39,824 bases of DNA from Candidatus Omnitrophota bacterium (GCA_026387455.1 JAPLLR010000041.1:1-39824); one strand, 5' to 3'; shown: positions 9,022 through 15,561, numbered from the stretch's first letter. Translations and numbers: made by a program. The notes: a model not told the origin generated them from the letters alone.

Positions 9022-9086
9022 CTTGGCATAAATGTATCTTTGCCTATTTGATGGCAAAGTATGCTTCTTGTCAAGCAATTGCCAAG
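9022..9086 (+). ncRNA. Possible three-way-junction RNA structure between sigma and anti-sigma genes
   Basis: CTTGGCA (9022-9028) pairs with TGCCAAG (9080-9086). Inside lie CTTTGCC (9038-9044) with GGCAAAG (9053-9059), and TGCTT (9062-9066) with AAGCA (9073-9077). Junction linkers are 9, 2 and 2 bases. No U-run follows directly, so it is not a typical terminator. No known family is recognised. Confidence 0.35.
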
Positions 9087-9110
9087 TGGGCGCGGGGCTA
9101 CACTTTTTGT

Positions 9111-9139
9111 GTTAGATTGAGGCGGTTTTTACGTCTATT
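9111..9139 (+). promoter_or_regulatory. Candidate ECF-sigma promoter of the anti-sigma/CHAT operon (site 1)
   Basis: GTTAGATT (9111-9118), 10 bases, then TTACGTCTATT (9129-9139). The same two blocks with the same spacing recur at 13038-13066. Read as GTTAGA-N15-CGTCTA, it has the spacing of ECF promoters and a CGTC-type -10. Transcription would begin near 9144, giving a very short leader to the ATG at 9158. A small palindrome (ACAC-TTTTT-GTGT, 9100-9112) abuts the -35 block. Confidence 0.6.
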
Positions 9140-9157
9140 TAATAGGAGAGAACAATA

Positions 9158-9856
9158 ATGAATGAGCTGGAAAATACCATAAAAGCACTTTATAAAAGCT
9201 GGAAGCGCGGCCTACCACACGCAACCGGTAATCATCCAAGTGAAGAGACTATGGCATGCTTCCTTGAATCCAGGCTCTCAACGCAAGAAAGCGAGGAGGT
9301 CCAGGCTCATCTGGTAAACTGCCGCGATTGTTCCAGGGCATTCGCGCTTGCTTTGGGCCTTAAGCCTGAGGAGCAGAATGTCCCGGAAGAGCTGCTTAGC
9401 AGGGTAAGAAATTTAATTAATCCTGAGAACAAAGATAGGTTTCTTGAAATAATCTTACGGGCAAAAGAACAAATCTTTGAAGTGTTACATACAACCGGTG
9501 ATATTATCGTAGGGCAGGAATTGGTCCCTGCTGCGGTATTGCGCAGCCGAAAAATCAAAGATTTCAAAGACGAAATCAGAGTTTTGAAAGATTTTCCGGA
9601 TATGCGTGTCGAGGTAAAACTGGTAAATAAAGGAGCTAATGTTTTTGATGCGGAGATCAGCGTAAAAGACAGGCTTACTCAGAAGTCACTTAAGGATGTG
9701 CGCATCAGCCTTTGCCGGGAGGACGTGGAACTGGAGTCTTTCCTTGCCGGCACAGGCTTAGTCACGTTTGAACATGTCGCATTAGGGATATATCGCATTG
9801 AAATCGCTACAATAGATCAAAAGTCCGCTACAGTCAGGCTGGATATAAAAGGGTAA
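9158..9856 (+). CDS. Zinc-finger anti-sigma factor candidate with C-terminal Ig-like domain
   Basis: A 232-aa soluble protein. The N-terminal third has H51-x3-C55-x2-C58 (HLVNCRDC), the zinc site of ZAS/zf-HC2 anti-sigma domains, with H26 or C34 as a possible fourth ligand. There is no membrane helix, unlike many anti-sigma factors. The middle (about 90-150) is unassigned. The C-terminal 80 residues (AEISVKDRLTQKSLKDVRISLC to GLVTFEHVALGIYRIEI) look like a carboxypeptidase-regulatory/Ig-like beta sandwich. The start is fixed by AGGAG at 9144-9148. It lies 4 bp before the CHAT gene. The role is inferred: it would hold the upstream sigma factor inactive and could be the protein the CHAT protease senses or cuts. 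Confidence 0.72.
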   Translation: MNELENTIKALYKSWKRGLPHATGNHPSEETMACFLESRLSTQESEEVQAHLVNCRDCSRAFALALGLKPEEQNVPEELLSRVRNLINPENKDRFLEIILRAKEQIFEVLHTTGDIIVGQELVPAAVLRSRKIKDFKDEIRVLKDFPDMRVEVKLVNKGANVFDAEISVKDRLTQKSLKDVRISLCREDVELESFLAGTGLVTFEHVALGIYRIEIATIDQKSATVRLDIKG

Positions 9857-9860
9857 AGCT

Positions 9861-11852
9861 ATGTCATTAAGCAACGCGCTGGTTCTAGAGGTACTTAAAC
9901 AGGACTCGCAGCTTTTGATGAGTCTTACTCAGCAGGAAGAGCGGGCCTCTACCCTAAAGCATTACAGCCGGCTTTCGGTGTCTACTTCCGAGATCGAAAA
10001 GTTATGCCGCGAAGCGATGTCTGCAGTAGATAAAACCGAAGAGAGCCTTAAGAAATCCGGCAGAATGCTTTGGGACCATTTGCTCACCAGGCAGGTCAAA
10101 GAAGACCTGCTTACAACTTCAGCCCGCAGCCTTACCCTTTCTCTTGATGAAGAATTAATCCATGTTCCCTGGGAACTGTTCTATGACGGCCGCGATTTTC
10201 TGTGCTTACGTTATAATACTGGCAGACTTGTGCGGACAAAGACGCAAGCCGCGCGCGTGCAGTATCGCTCCTGTGCTTCAACACATAAAATGCTCATCCT
10301 GGCAAATCCTACGAATGACTTAAAAGACGCCTACCAGGAGGGGCTAAGCTTAAAAAATCAGTTTGACCACAAGCGGAATAGCATTTCCATTGATTTTAAA
10401 TCCACGCATATTGATAAACTCTATGTCAAAAAAAGCCTTAAAGAATATGAAATTGTGCATTTCGCGGGGCATGCGGAATTCGATTCCGATAACCCTAGAC
10501 ACACCGGATGGATCTTGAGCGACGGCAAATTTACTCCGGCAGATATACTCTCTATCGGTGAAAGTGTCTCTATGCCTAGCCTGGTATTTTCCAACGCCTG
10601 TTATTCAGCTCTATCTGGCGCTACGCATGATTTTCAGGAAAAAAACTACAGCCTGGCATCAGCTTTTTTATTTTCCGGAGTGCGGCATTATATCGGAGCC
10701 ATACGCAGGATCGAAGATCCGCAAAGCGAATCCTTTGCCAGGAATTTCTACGCTCATTTATTATCTGGAAAAGCAGTGGGAGAAAGCATGCGCTTAAGCC
10801 GTCTTAAGCTGGCCAAAGAACGCCCGGCAACTGGTCTTTCCTGGGCAAGCTATATTTTGTACGGCGACCCTGATTTTATCCTCCTTAAAGATAATCATAG
10901 ACCAAAAACAGCAAGAGCCGTAATCAGGCCATCAGCTTACAAGAAATGGCTGGTGCCCTTTGTCATGCTTTTCCTCCTAGCCGCTGCATGGCCGTTAATA
11001 AATCGTTGGCTGCCCACAGTCAACCCCCGGGCCTATGCCTTATTTATGCAGGCTCAAGAACTGTTTGTAAACGGCAACAATGCGGCGGTGATCTCGCTAT
11101 CAACTGATATCATCTCAAGCGACCCCAAGTTTCTTGCGACTTATCCTCAGCTAGCCGAGACTTACACGCGCCTTGGGCAGCTAGATAACGCTCTTAAGAC
11201 CTATTTTGATTATGCGCTGATGAGCGAAAAAAGGCGCAATGCAAAATCTCTTGCCGCGGCATACACCGGCATAGGCTGGACTTATTTCCTACGCAAGGAA
11301 TATCCGTTAGCTTTCGATTTCTATAATAAAGCTATAAAGCTAGCACGGGAAGGTAATGACTTACTTAACGAAGCTATAGCGCTGCGTAAACTGGCAGTGC
11401 TGGATAACGAGCAAGGAAATTATGATTTAGCTTTGGGATACCTGCTTAAGAGTTCTGAGATCAACCGCGAGCGCTTGAGTAACCCTGAGCATCGCTATAA
11501 TCTGGCCTGCGATTATTTTGACATTGCCTTGGTTTTCAGCAATAAAAACGATTTTGCAGCGGCAAAGGAGTTTTACGCTAAGAGCCGCGTGATATTCGAG
11601 AAATTGCAGTTGAAAAAAGAATTAAGTGATTATTATTTTAATCTTGGAGAGATCTATCAAGGTCAGAAGGAGTATCAAAAAGCGCTGGATTACTTTGATA
11701 AAGGCCTGAAGATTGATTTAGCTCAGGCAAATATGCTAAACCTAGTAAGCGACTATGAGATGTTTGCGGATCTTTACCGGGAAATGGGAGATAACGCAAA
11801 GTCTAAGGAATATTCCCGACTCTCTGAAGAATCCGGCCGACTTGAAAAATAG
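9861..11852 (+). CDS. CHAT-domain putative protease with membrane helix and C-terminal TPR repeats
   Basis: A 663-aa protein with three parts. The CHAT (caspase-like) domain covers about residues 80-345, with LDEELIHVPWELFYDG near 95-110, catalytic histidine H204 in HFAGHAEF, and catalytic cysteine C247 in FSNACYSAL. The domain ends in the typical ASYILYGDPDF. One membrane helix follows at about 363-381 (WLVPFVMLFLLAAAWPL). TPR-like helical repeats then run from about 390 to 655. CHAT proteases are self-contained Cys-His peptidases often coupled to signalling or defence. By topology the CHAT part would be cytoplasmic and the TPR part periplasmic, or the reverse; the K/R-rich flank before the helix favours a cytoplasmic CHAT. 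It is co-transcribed with the anti-sigma candidate (4-bp gap), making it a plausible activator of the sigma factor. Confidence 0.87.
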   Translation: MSLSNALVLEVLKQDSQLLMSLTQQEERASTLKHYSRLSVSTSEIEKLCREAMSAVDKTEESLKKSGRMLWDHLLTRQVKEDLLTTSARSLTLSLDEELIHVPWELFYDGRDFLCLRYNTGRLVRTKTQAARVQYRSCASTHKMLILANPTNDLKDAYQEGLSLKNQFDHKRNSISIDFKSTHIDKLYVKKSLKEYEIVHFAGHAEFDSDNPRHTGWILSDGKFTPADILSIGESVSMPSLVFSNACYSALSGATHDFQEKNYSLASAFLFSGVRHYIGAIRRIEDPQSESFARNFYAHLLSGKAVGESMRLSRLKLAKERPATGLSWASYILYGDPDFILLKDNHRPKTARAVIRPSAYKKWLVPFVMLFLLAAAWPLINRWLPTVNPRAYALFMQAQELFVNGNNAAVISLSTDIISSDPKFLATYPQLAETYTRLGQLDNALKTYFDYALMSEKRRNAKSLAAAYTGIGWTYFLRKEYPLAFDFYNKAIKLAREGNDLLNEAIALRKLAVLDNEQGNYDLALGYLLKSSEINRERLSNPEHRYNLACDYFDIALVFSNKNDFAAAKEFYAKSRVIFEKLQLKKELSDYYFNLGEIYQGQKEYQKALDYFDKGLKIDLAQANMLNLVSDYEMFADLYREMGDNAKSKEYSRLSEESGRLEK

Positions 11853-11870
11853 TCATAATTGTGCTATACT
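11842..11870 (+). promoter_or_regulatory. Sigma-70 promoter of the riboswitch-controlled operon
   Basis: TTGAAA (11842-11847), 17 bases, TATACT (11865-11870). It overlaps the last codons of the CHAT gene. Transcription would begin near 11877, giving a leader of about 265 bases before the first ORF, all of it taken by structured RNA. Confidence 0.75.
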
Positions 11871-11908
11871 TACTATGCAATGTGACAATTTGACAATTTG
11901 GTGATCTA

Positions 11909-11938
11909 CGCATGCACCAATGATTATTAGAGCATGCG
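11909..11938 (+). repeat. Leader hairpin (7-bp inverted repeat)
   Basis: CGCATGC (11909-11915) and GCATGCG (11932-11938) form a perfect stem with a 16-base loop just upstream of the riboswitch core. A tandem 8-base repeat TGACAATT lies immediately before it (11883-11898). The role is unknown. Confidence 0.5.
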
Positions 11939-11945
11939 ACCGATG

Positions 11946-12060
11946 AAAAGGCAAACTTCCGCCACAAAACGTGGCGGACGCGCCAAGTAGTATGGCGTGC
12001 AGGGTAACCTGAGGACGCAAAGCTACCTGTCCTTAAGTCAGGGACAGAGGGGCTGCCAAA
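11946..12060 (+). ncRNA. GEMM-like riboswitch candidate (cyclic di-GMP-I type)
   Basis: The region reads AAAAGGCAAAC at its 5' end, GGACGCAAAGC at 12013-12023 and GGCTGCC at 12051-12057. These are the conserved blocks of GEMM riboswitches, which bind cyclic di-GMP (or in one subtype cGAMP). GGCA (11950-11953) can pair with TGCC (12054-12057) to close the structure. A stem CTGTCC/GGACAG (12027-12032/12042-12047) would be the second arm. A hairpin CAGG-GTAA-CCTG (12000-12011) with a GNRA loop stands just before GGACGCAAAGC, as expected for the tetraloop arm. Two further hairpins (11959-11977 and 11979-11999) make the element longer than usual. A terminator follows directly. The class is inferred from remembered consensus and needs a covariance-model search. 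Confidence 0.6.
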
Positions 12061-12066
12061 GGATGA

Positions 12067-12122
12067 AACCTTGGGTTTGCTTGCGGTAATAGAGCAGATT
12101 AACTCAAGGTTTTTTGTTTTTT
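12067..12122 (+). terminator. Intrinsic terminator forming the riboswitch expression platform
   Basis: AACCTTGGGTT (12067-12077) pairs with AACTCAAGGTT (12101-12111), 11 bp with one G-U, followed by a T-rich tract to 12122. Because it lies between promoter and genes in the leader, it would act as a regulated attenuator rather than an operon end. Confidence 0.8.
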
Positions 12123-12142
12123 AGGATTTAGAGGACTTGAAT

Positions 12143-12256
12143 ATGAAAAGAACGCTGCGTAAAATAGTCCGGAAGATCCGCAGGCACCATCACAGAAGAT
12201 ATATGAAGTTTCTGCAGGCGTTGAGGCTTTACAGCGGAATGCCGGTTTCGGATTAA
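12143..12256 (+). CDS. 37-aa very basic small protein
   Basis: The first ORF after the attenuator, with GAGGA 7 bases before its ATG. The 37-residue product is strongly positive (a run of K/R/H including HHHRRY in the middle) and has no membrane helix. No family is recognised. It could be a nucleic-acid-binding peptide or a leader ORF; only its position and ribosome binding site support it. Confidence 0.5.
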   Translation: MKRTLRKIVRKIRRHHHRRYMKFLQALRLYSGMPVSD

Positions 12257-12271
12257 ATAAGGGGTGAAAGA

Positions 12272-12526
12272 ATGATCAGGCCCGATAAGCAGATCATAAC
12301 CCATAGGGTGATTACAATGCTCGGCCGCAGTGAGGTGGATTTCCTGGATAAGCTCGGGAAGGACGCACTTTTCACTACCGGCCATAAACTCTCCTACAAC
12401 GACATCCTGCGCGGTTTAATCGATTTTGCTATGGAGATAAAGATCTCCGGGGAGAAGATAGATTCAGCGGAGGGACTGAAAAAGTTATTATTGGACCAAA
12501 TGCATAGGGCATTATCCAATCATTAG
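12272..12526 (+). CDS. 84-aa protein, possible ribbon-helix-helix-like DNA-binding protein
   Basis: An 84-residue soluble protein with AAGGGGTG upstream of its ATG. The segment ITMLGRSEVDFLDKLGKDALFTTGHKLSYNDILRGLIDFAMEI has the strand-helix-helix spacing of small RHH regulators (a basic strand, then two amphipathic helices separated by a G-x-K-L-S turn). That is a pattern impression, not a confirmed homology. It lies between the 37-aa ORF and the TIGR04073 gene, all under the same riboswitch candidate. Confidence 0.6.
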   Translation: MIRPDKQIITHRVITMLGRSEVDFLDKLGKDALFTTGHKLSYNDILRGLIDFAMEIKISGEKIDSAEGLKKLLLDQMHRALSNH

Positions 12527-12542
12527 GAAAAGGAGGTGTCAA

Positions 12543-12953
12543 ATGGTTAAGAAGGTAATCATAGTATGTTTTTTGATCCTGCCATTGGCGTTATTGCTGG
12601 GCATGGGTCGCGGCGTGGTGCGGGCGCAGACTGATGAGCCGGCGTTTAGCATCGACACTATGGAGATGGATTACGCCAATTCTCCTGTTAACAAGTTCGG
12701 CCGCGGGGTGATTAATACCGCTACCTGTTGGGCGGAAGTCCCGGCAGAGATAGCCCGCGTATCCAAGGACAGGGATCCCGTTTTAGGATGGACCCTTGGC
12801 TTGGTTCAGGGCACGATCAATACCATTATACGCGGAGCGGTCGGAATATTCGACACACTGACTTGCGTAGTGCCGCCGTATAATAAGCCTGAGATGCAGC
12901 CGGAATACGCGCTCTCCAGCGCTGACGAAGCCTTTAAGGCATATCTCTGGTAG
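12543..12953 (+). CDS. Exosortase-system-associated protein, TIGR04073 family
   Basis: A 136-aa protein with a cleavable signal peptide (about residues 1-29, ending VVRAQ). The mature part has the family pattern: NKFGRGVINTATCWAEVPAEI, a central GWTLGLVQGTINTIIRGAVGIFDTLT with GxxxG-like small residues, then a proline-rich PPYNKPEMQPEYAL end. TIGR04073 members are found in genomes carrying exosortase/PEP-CTERM sorting; their function is unknown. The start is fixed by AAGGAGGTG upstream. It is the last gene before a terminator, in the operon headed by the riboswitch candidate, so envelope remodelling under second-messenger control is a reasonable inference. Confidence 0.8.
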   Translation: MVKKVIIVCFLILPLALLLGMGRGVVRAQTDEPAFSIDTMEMDYANSPVNKFGRGVINTATCWAEVPAEIARVSKDRDPVLGWTLGLVQGTINTIIRGAVGIFDTLTCVVPPYNKPEMQPEYALSSADEAFKAYLW

Positions 12954-12963
12954 TTCCTTTCAT

Positions 12964-13004
12964 AAAGGGCGCCTTGATTATTTTATTTCAAGGTGCCCTT
13001 TTCC
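12964..13004 (+). terminator. Intrinsic terminator after the TIGR04073 gene
   Basis: AAGGGCGCCTTGA (12965-12977) pairs with TCAAGGTGCCCTT (12988-13000), 13 bp with one G-U, followed by TTTT-rich sequence. The A-run on the 5' side may let it act on both strands. Confidence 0.8.
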
Positions 13005-13037
13005 TATCCTGCGACAAGTAAAACTTAAAATATTTTC

Positions 13038-13066
13038 GTTAGATTTCGCCTCCTGTTACGTCTATT
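13038..13066 (+). promoter_or_regulatory. Candidate ECF-sigma promoter of the propeller gene (site 2)
   Basis: GTTAGATT (13038-13045), 10 bases, TTACGTCTATT (13056-13066). It is identical in both blocks and in spacing to the site before the anti-sigma gene at 9111-9139. Transcription would begin near 13071, about 44 bases before the ATG at 13115. It follows a terminator, so it has to supply its own promoter. Confidence 0.6.
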
Positions 13067-13114
13067 AAAGTGAGGATTGACGTATTTGTTCGAACTATCC
13101 AAAGGAGGCTAAAG

Positions 13115-14698
13115 ATGAAAAGTTTGTTGCTTGTGCTGAGTGTTTTAGGTTTGACCGTAACCGTCAATGCTGATGAAGTGGCTTGGGAGAGTGTCGGGGG
13201 GAGGATGACTGAGGTGCGGGCAGTGGTCCAGCAGCCAGACAGATCTGAGGTATTGTTCGCAGGCTCCGCAAGCGGGTTGTATAAAAGCACGGATGCAGGA
13301 AAAAGTTGGGATACGGTTGTGGATGTTAACGGCCAGTGCCACGGAGTCAATTATTTACTTTTTGACGCACAGGATCCGAATCTGCTGTATGTTGCTTGCG
13401 GAAATGGGCTTTATCTTAGTCGTAACTGCGGCAAAGACTGGAAGCGGATATTCAAAGGAAAGAATACTTTTGAAAATAACTGTCTTTCTTTGGCTGTCCT
13501 TCCAGATGCGTTGTATCTTGGCACTGAAGCAGGGTTGTTTGTAAGTAAGGATAGGGCTAAGACATGGCGCAAGACTCAGGGAGAATTGGGAAATGGCAGT
13601 GTTTTGGCTATTGCCTGGGATATAAAGGATGCGAATTCTATTTATGTGGCAAGTGTTGAGGGGATATTCAAAGGAAGGATAAAATCTGATTATTGGGAGA
13701 CGATTTTGACTGCAAGCCCTACGGAAAAAGGTATTGATACAGAAGAGGTAGCGGATGACAGTGATACGCAAAGACAATATTCCAGGATCCGTTACATCTG
13801 CTTAGACCCAAATCGTTTGAACCATCTTTACGCGGCGACTTCAAGCGGCATGTACCAGAGCCGGGATAGAGGCAAGAACTGGGAGAGTTTAACTGGATAC
13901 GGACTACTTAGTCAGGATGTCCGATTTCTTGTGATGACCAGTAATTTCGGACTTTATGCCGCCGCAAAAGGAAGCGTATACGCTTACCAGGATGAACGCT
14001 GGGAAGAGTCGTCTTTAGGCCTTACGGCTAATGTGGTGTATTCTCTGATGCAGGATAACGCAGGTCGTCTTTATGCGGCCTGTGATAATGGGCTATTCAG
14101 GGCGTCTTCTCAGCGACTTACCTTAAGGGCCGGCCAGATTTTGTTTTCGAATTATTCCAAAGACGAACCGGATATACGAGCGGTGCAGCAAAAAGCTATT
14201 GAATACGCCGAAGTTGAGCCGGAGAAAATCGCGCGCTGGAGAAGTCAGGCAGCAAAAAAAGCGATTCTGCCGAGGATTAGCGTAAGTATGGATCATGATA
14301 ATAACCATACTGTTTCGGATTCCGTATGGGGCACTTACGGAACAGCGACCACTCCGGGCAAATATTACATCGGCCCGGATGACGAGACTAAATACAATAA
14401 CAGCGGATGGAGCGTGTCTTTGAGTTGGGAGCTGGGTGACCTAATCTGGAGCGAAGCGCAAGCCTCTATCGATACCCGCTCCCGCTTGATGGTGCAGTTG
14501 CGCGGCGATATCCTTGATGAAGTGACTAAGTTGTATTTTGAAAGACTCAGGGTTAAACTTGAGCTGGACAATATTTCAATAGAGGAGAGAATTAAACGCC
14601 TTGAGAAAGAACTACGTCTGGAAGAGCTAACTGCCTCCCTGGATTACTTTACGGGGGGTTATTTTTCGCAGACTATATCTAATAAAAGATGTAGCTGA
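13115..14698 (+). CDS. Secreted seven-bladed beta-propeller (BNR/YCF48-like) with TolC-like C-terminal region
   Basis: The start at 13115 is chosen for AAAGGAGG just upstream and the signal peptide MKSLLLVLSVLGLTVTVNA it begins; an earlier in-frame ATG (13070) would bury that. The 527-aa product has about seven repeats of the form LxAGSASGLYKSTDxGKSW (about residues 45, 90, 130, 180, 240, 285 and 320), as in BNR/sortilin/YCF48 propellers. After residue ~345 come a helical linker (AVQQKAIEYAEVEPEKIARWRSQAAKKAILP), beta-rich segments (WSVSLSWELGDLIWSEAQASIDTRSRL), and a long coiled helix (residues ~465-515) ending ELTASLDYFTGGYFSQ. This second part resembles half of a TolC-family outer-membrane protein. 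The product is likely periplasmic or at the outer membrane. It has its own ECF-like promoter. Confidence 0.72.
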   Translation: MKSLLLVLSVLGLTVTVNADEVAWESVGGRMTEVRAVVQQPDRSEVLFAGSASGLYKSTDAGKSWDTVVDVNGQCHGVNYLLFDAQDPNLLYVACGNGLYLSRNCGKDWKRIFKGKNTFENNCLSLAVLPDALYLGTEAGLFVSKDRAKTWRKTQGELGNGSVLAIAWDIKDANSIYVASVEGIFKGRIKSDYWETILTASPTEKGIDTEEVADDSDTQRQYSRIRYICLDPNRLNHLYAATSSGMYQSRDRGKNWESLTGYGLLSQDVRFLVMTSNFGLYAAAKGSVYAYQDERWEESSLGLTANVVYSLMQDNAGRLYAACDNGLFRASSQRLTLRAGQILFSNYSKDEPDIRAVQQKAIEYAEVEPEKIARWRSQAAKKAILPRISVSMDHDNNHTVSDSVWGTYGTATTPGKYYIGPDDETKYNNSGWSVSLSWELGDLIWSEAQASIDTRSRLMVQLRGDILDEVTKLYFERLRVKLELDNISIEERIKRLEKELRLEELTASLDYFTGGYFSQTISNKRCS

Positions 14699-14737
14699 TA
14701 CTACTACTATTACCTAATAAATTTGTATAGAAAGCTG

Positions 14738-14765
14738 TTTACAAATCCAAATTATTTAGTAAAAT
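14738..14765 (+). promoter_or_regulatory. Sigma-70 promoter of the zinc-ribbon gene
   Basis: TTTACA (14738-14743), 16 bases, TAAAAT (14760-14765), 20 bases before the ATG at 14785, which has GGAGG upstream. Confidence 0.5.
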
Positions 14766-14784
14766 AAAGTTGTAAGGAGGATTT

Positions 14785-14997
14785 ATGGCAGGATTTGTTT
14801 GCCCTAATTGCAGAGGCTCGGATATTGAAACGATCAAGGTAGGCAGGTATACCGGCCTTGGTTGTTTTTTGCTGCTGTTGGGGATACCGCTCCTTCTTTT
14901 AAACGGGCTCGGCATAGTTTTTATTGCTGCCGGGCTTTTCTTAGGCTGCATCACCCAATCCGCATACCGTTGCCGCAGATGTAAATCCGAAGCTTAG
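14785..14997 (+). CDS. Small zinc-ribbon membrane protein
   Basis: A 70-aa protein preceded by AAGGAGG. It has CPNC at residues 6-9 and CRRC at about 63-66, four cysteines that can bind one zinc, separated by a hydrophobic hairpin of two membrane helices (GCFLLLLGIPLLLL and GIVFIAAGLFLGC). This makes both ends cytoplasmic so the zinc site can form. Similar small proteins are common but of unknown function. Confidence 0.75.
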   Translation: MAGFVCPNCRGSDIETIKVGRYTGLGCFLLLLGIPLLLLNGLGIVFIAAGLFLGCITQSAYRCRRCKSEA

Positions 14998-15027
14998 TTA
15001 CCCCGCTAAAAGCTTGTCTAAAATTAC

Positions 15028-15056
15028 TTGCATTTGCTAGACGTTTATGATAATTT
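15028..15056 (+). promoter_or_regulatory. Candidate promoter of trxA
   Basis: TTGCAT (15028-15033), 17 bases, TAATTT (15051-15056), about 50 bases before the chosen ATG at 15107. The -10 is a weak match. Confidence 0.4.
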
Positions 15057-15106
15057 ATAACGTCGCGCTTCCGATAATTTTACCAACTAACAAAACGAGG
15101 ACAAGC

Positions 15107-15427
15107 ATGAGTTTACAGCATTTTACGGACGCTAATTTTAAAAAAGAGGTTTTACAGTCAAATGTTGCGGTTATGGTGGATTTCTGGGCCACCTGGTGCG
15201 GGCCGTGCAAAATAATCGCTCCCATCGTGGAAGAGCTAGCCAAGGAATACTCCGGGAAGATAAAGATCGGAAAACTTAATGTCGAGGAAAGCCCCAAAAC
15301 GCCTTCGCAGTACGGGGTGATGTCTATCCCTACTCTTATTTTTTTTAAAGAGGGTAAGGTTATGGAGCAGGTGGTCGGGGCTCTAAATAAGGCTGAGCTT
15401 AAAAAGAAAATTGACGAGGTACTGTAG
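15107..15427 (+). CDS. trxA: Thioredoxin
   Basis: The start at 15107 (MSLQHFTDANF) gives the usual 106 residues and has ACGAGG before it; an earlier in-frame ATG at 15047 would add 20 residues of no thioredoxin character. The active site is FWATWCGPCK with C31 and C34, followed by the cis-proline segment MSIPTLIFF near residue 75. It reduces protein disulfides in the cytoplasm and is recycled by thioredoxin reductase, present at 20170-21090. Confidence 0.95.
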   Translation: MSLQHFTDANFKKEVLQSNVAVMVDFWATWCGPCKIIAPIVEELAKEYSGKIKIGKLNVEESPKTPSQYGVMSIPTLIFFKEGKVMEQVVGALNKAELKKKIDEVL

Positions 15428-15436
15428 AGGGTAATC

Positions 15437-15554
15437 ACCCTGCCTCATAAACACCGCAAAGTTTCCTTTGTAAACTTTGCAGGTATTCGGCAGGGTTAAT
15501 TCACGCATTGATTTATGTCAGCGCGAGTGAAACGGCCCTTCCATAAATCAAGCG
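15437..15554. repeat. Two nested palindromes in the pta/ackA leader
   Basis: First structure: ACCCTGCC (15437-15444) pairs with GGCAGGGT (15489-15496) and encloses GCAAAGTTT (15456-15464) with AAACTTTGC (15472-15480). Second: TTGATTTATG (15508-15517) pairs with CATAAATCAA (15542-15551). Neither is followed by a T-run, so they are not terminators of trxA. They fill almost all of the gap between trxA and the next operon and could be mobile palindromic repeats or a folded mRNA leader. Confidence 0.6.
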
Positions 15555-15561
15555 TTCATTA

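Noticed and set aside
8402..11852. A type III-E CRISPR-linked CHAT system
   Set aside because: No repeat-spacer array, no Cas7-like or other cas gene is present in the window; only the protease/sigma logic is similar.
13355..13777. A 140-codon minus-strand open frame inside the propeller gene
   Set aside because: It is opposite a clear signal-peptide protein with repeats, and its own translation shows no domain or start signal.
15437..15496. Terminator of trxA
   Set aside because: The stem is strong but no T-run follows, so intrinsic termination is not supported.
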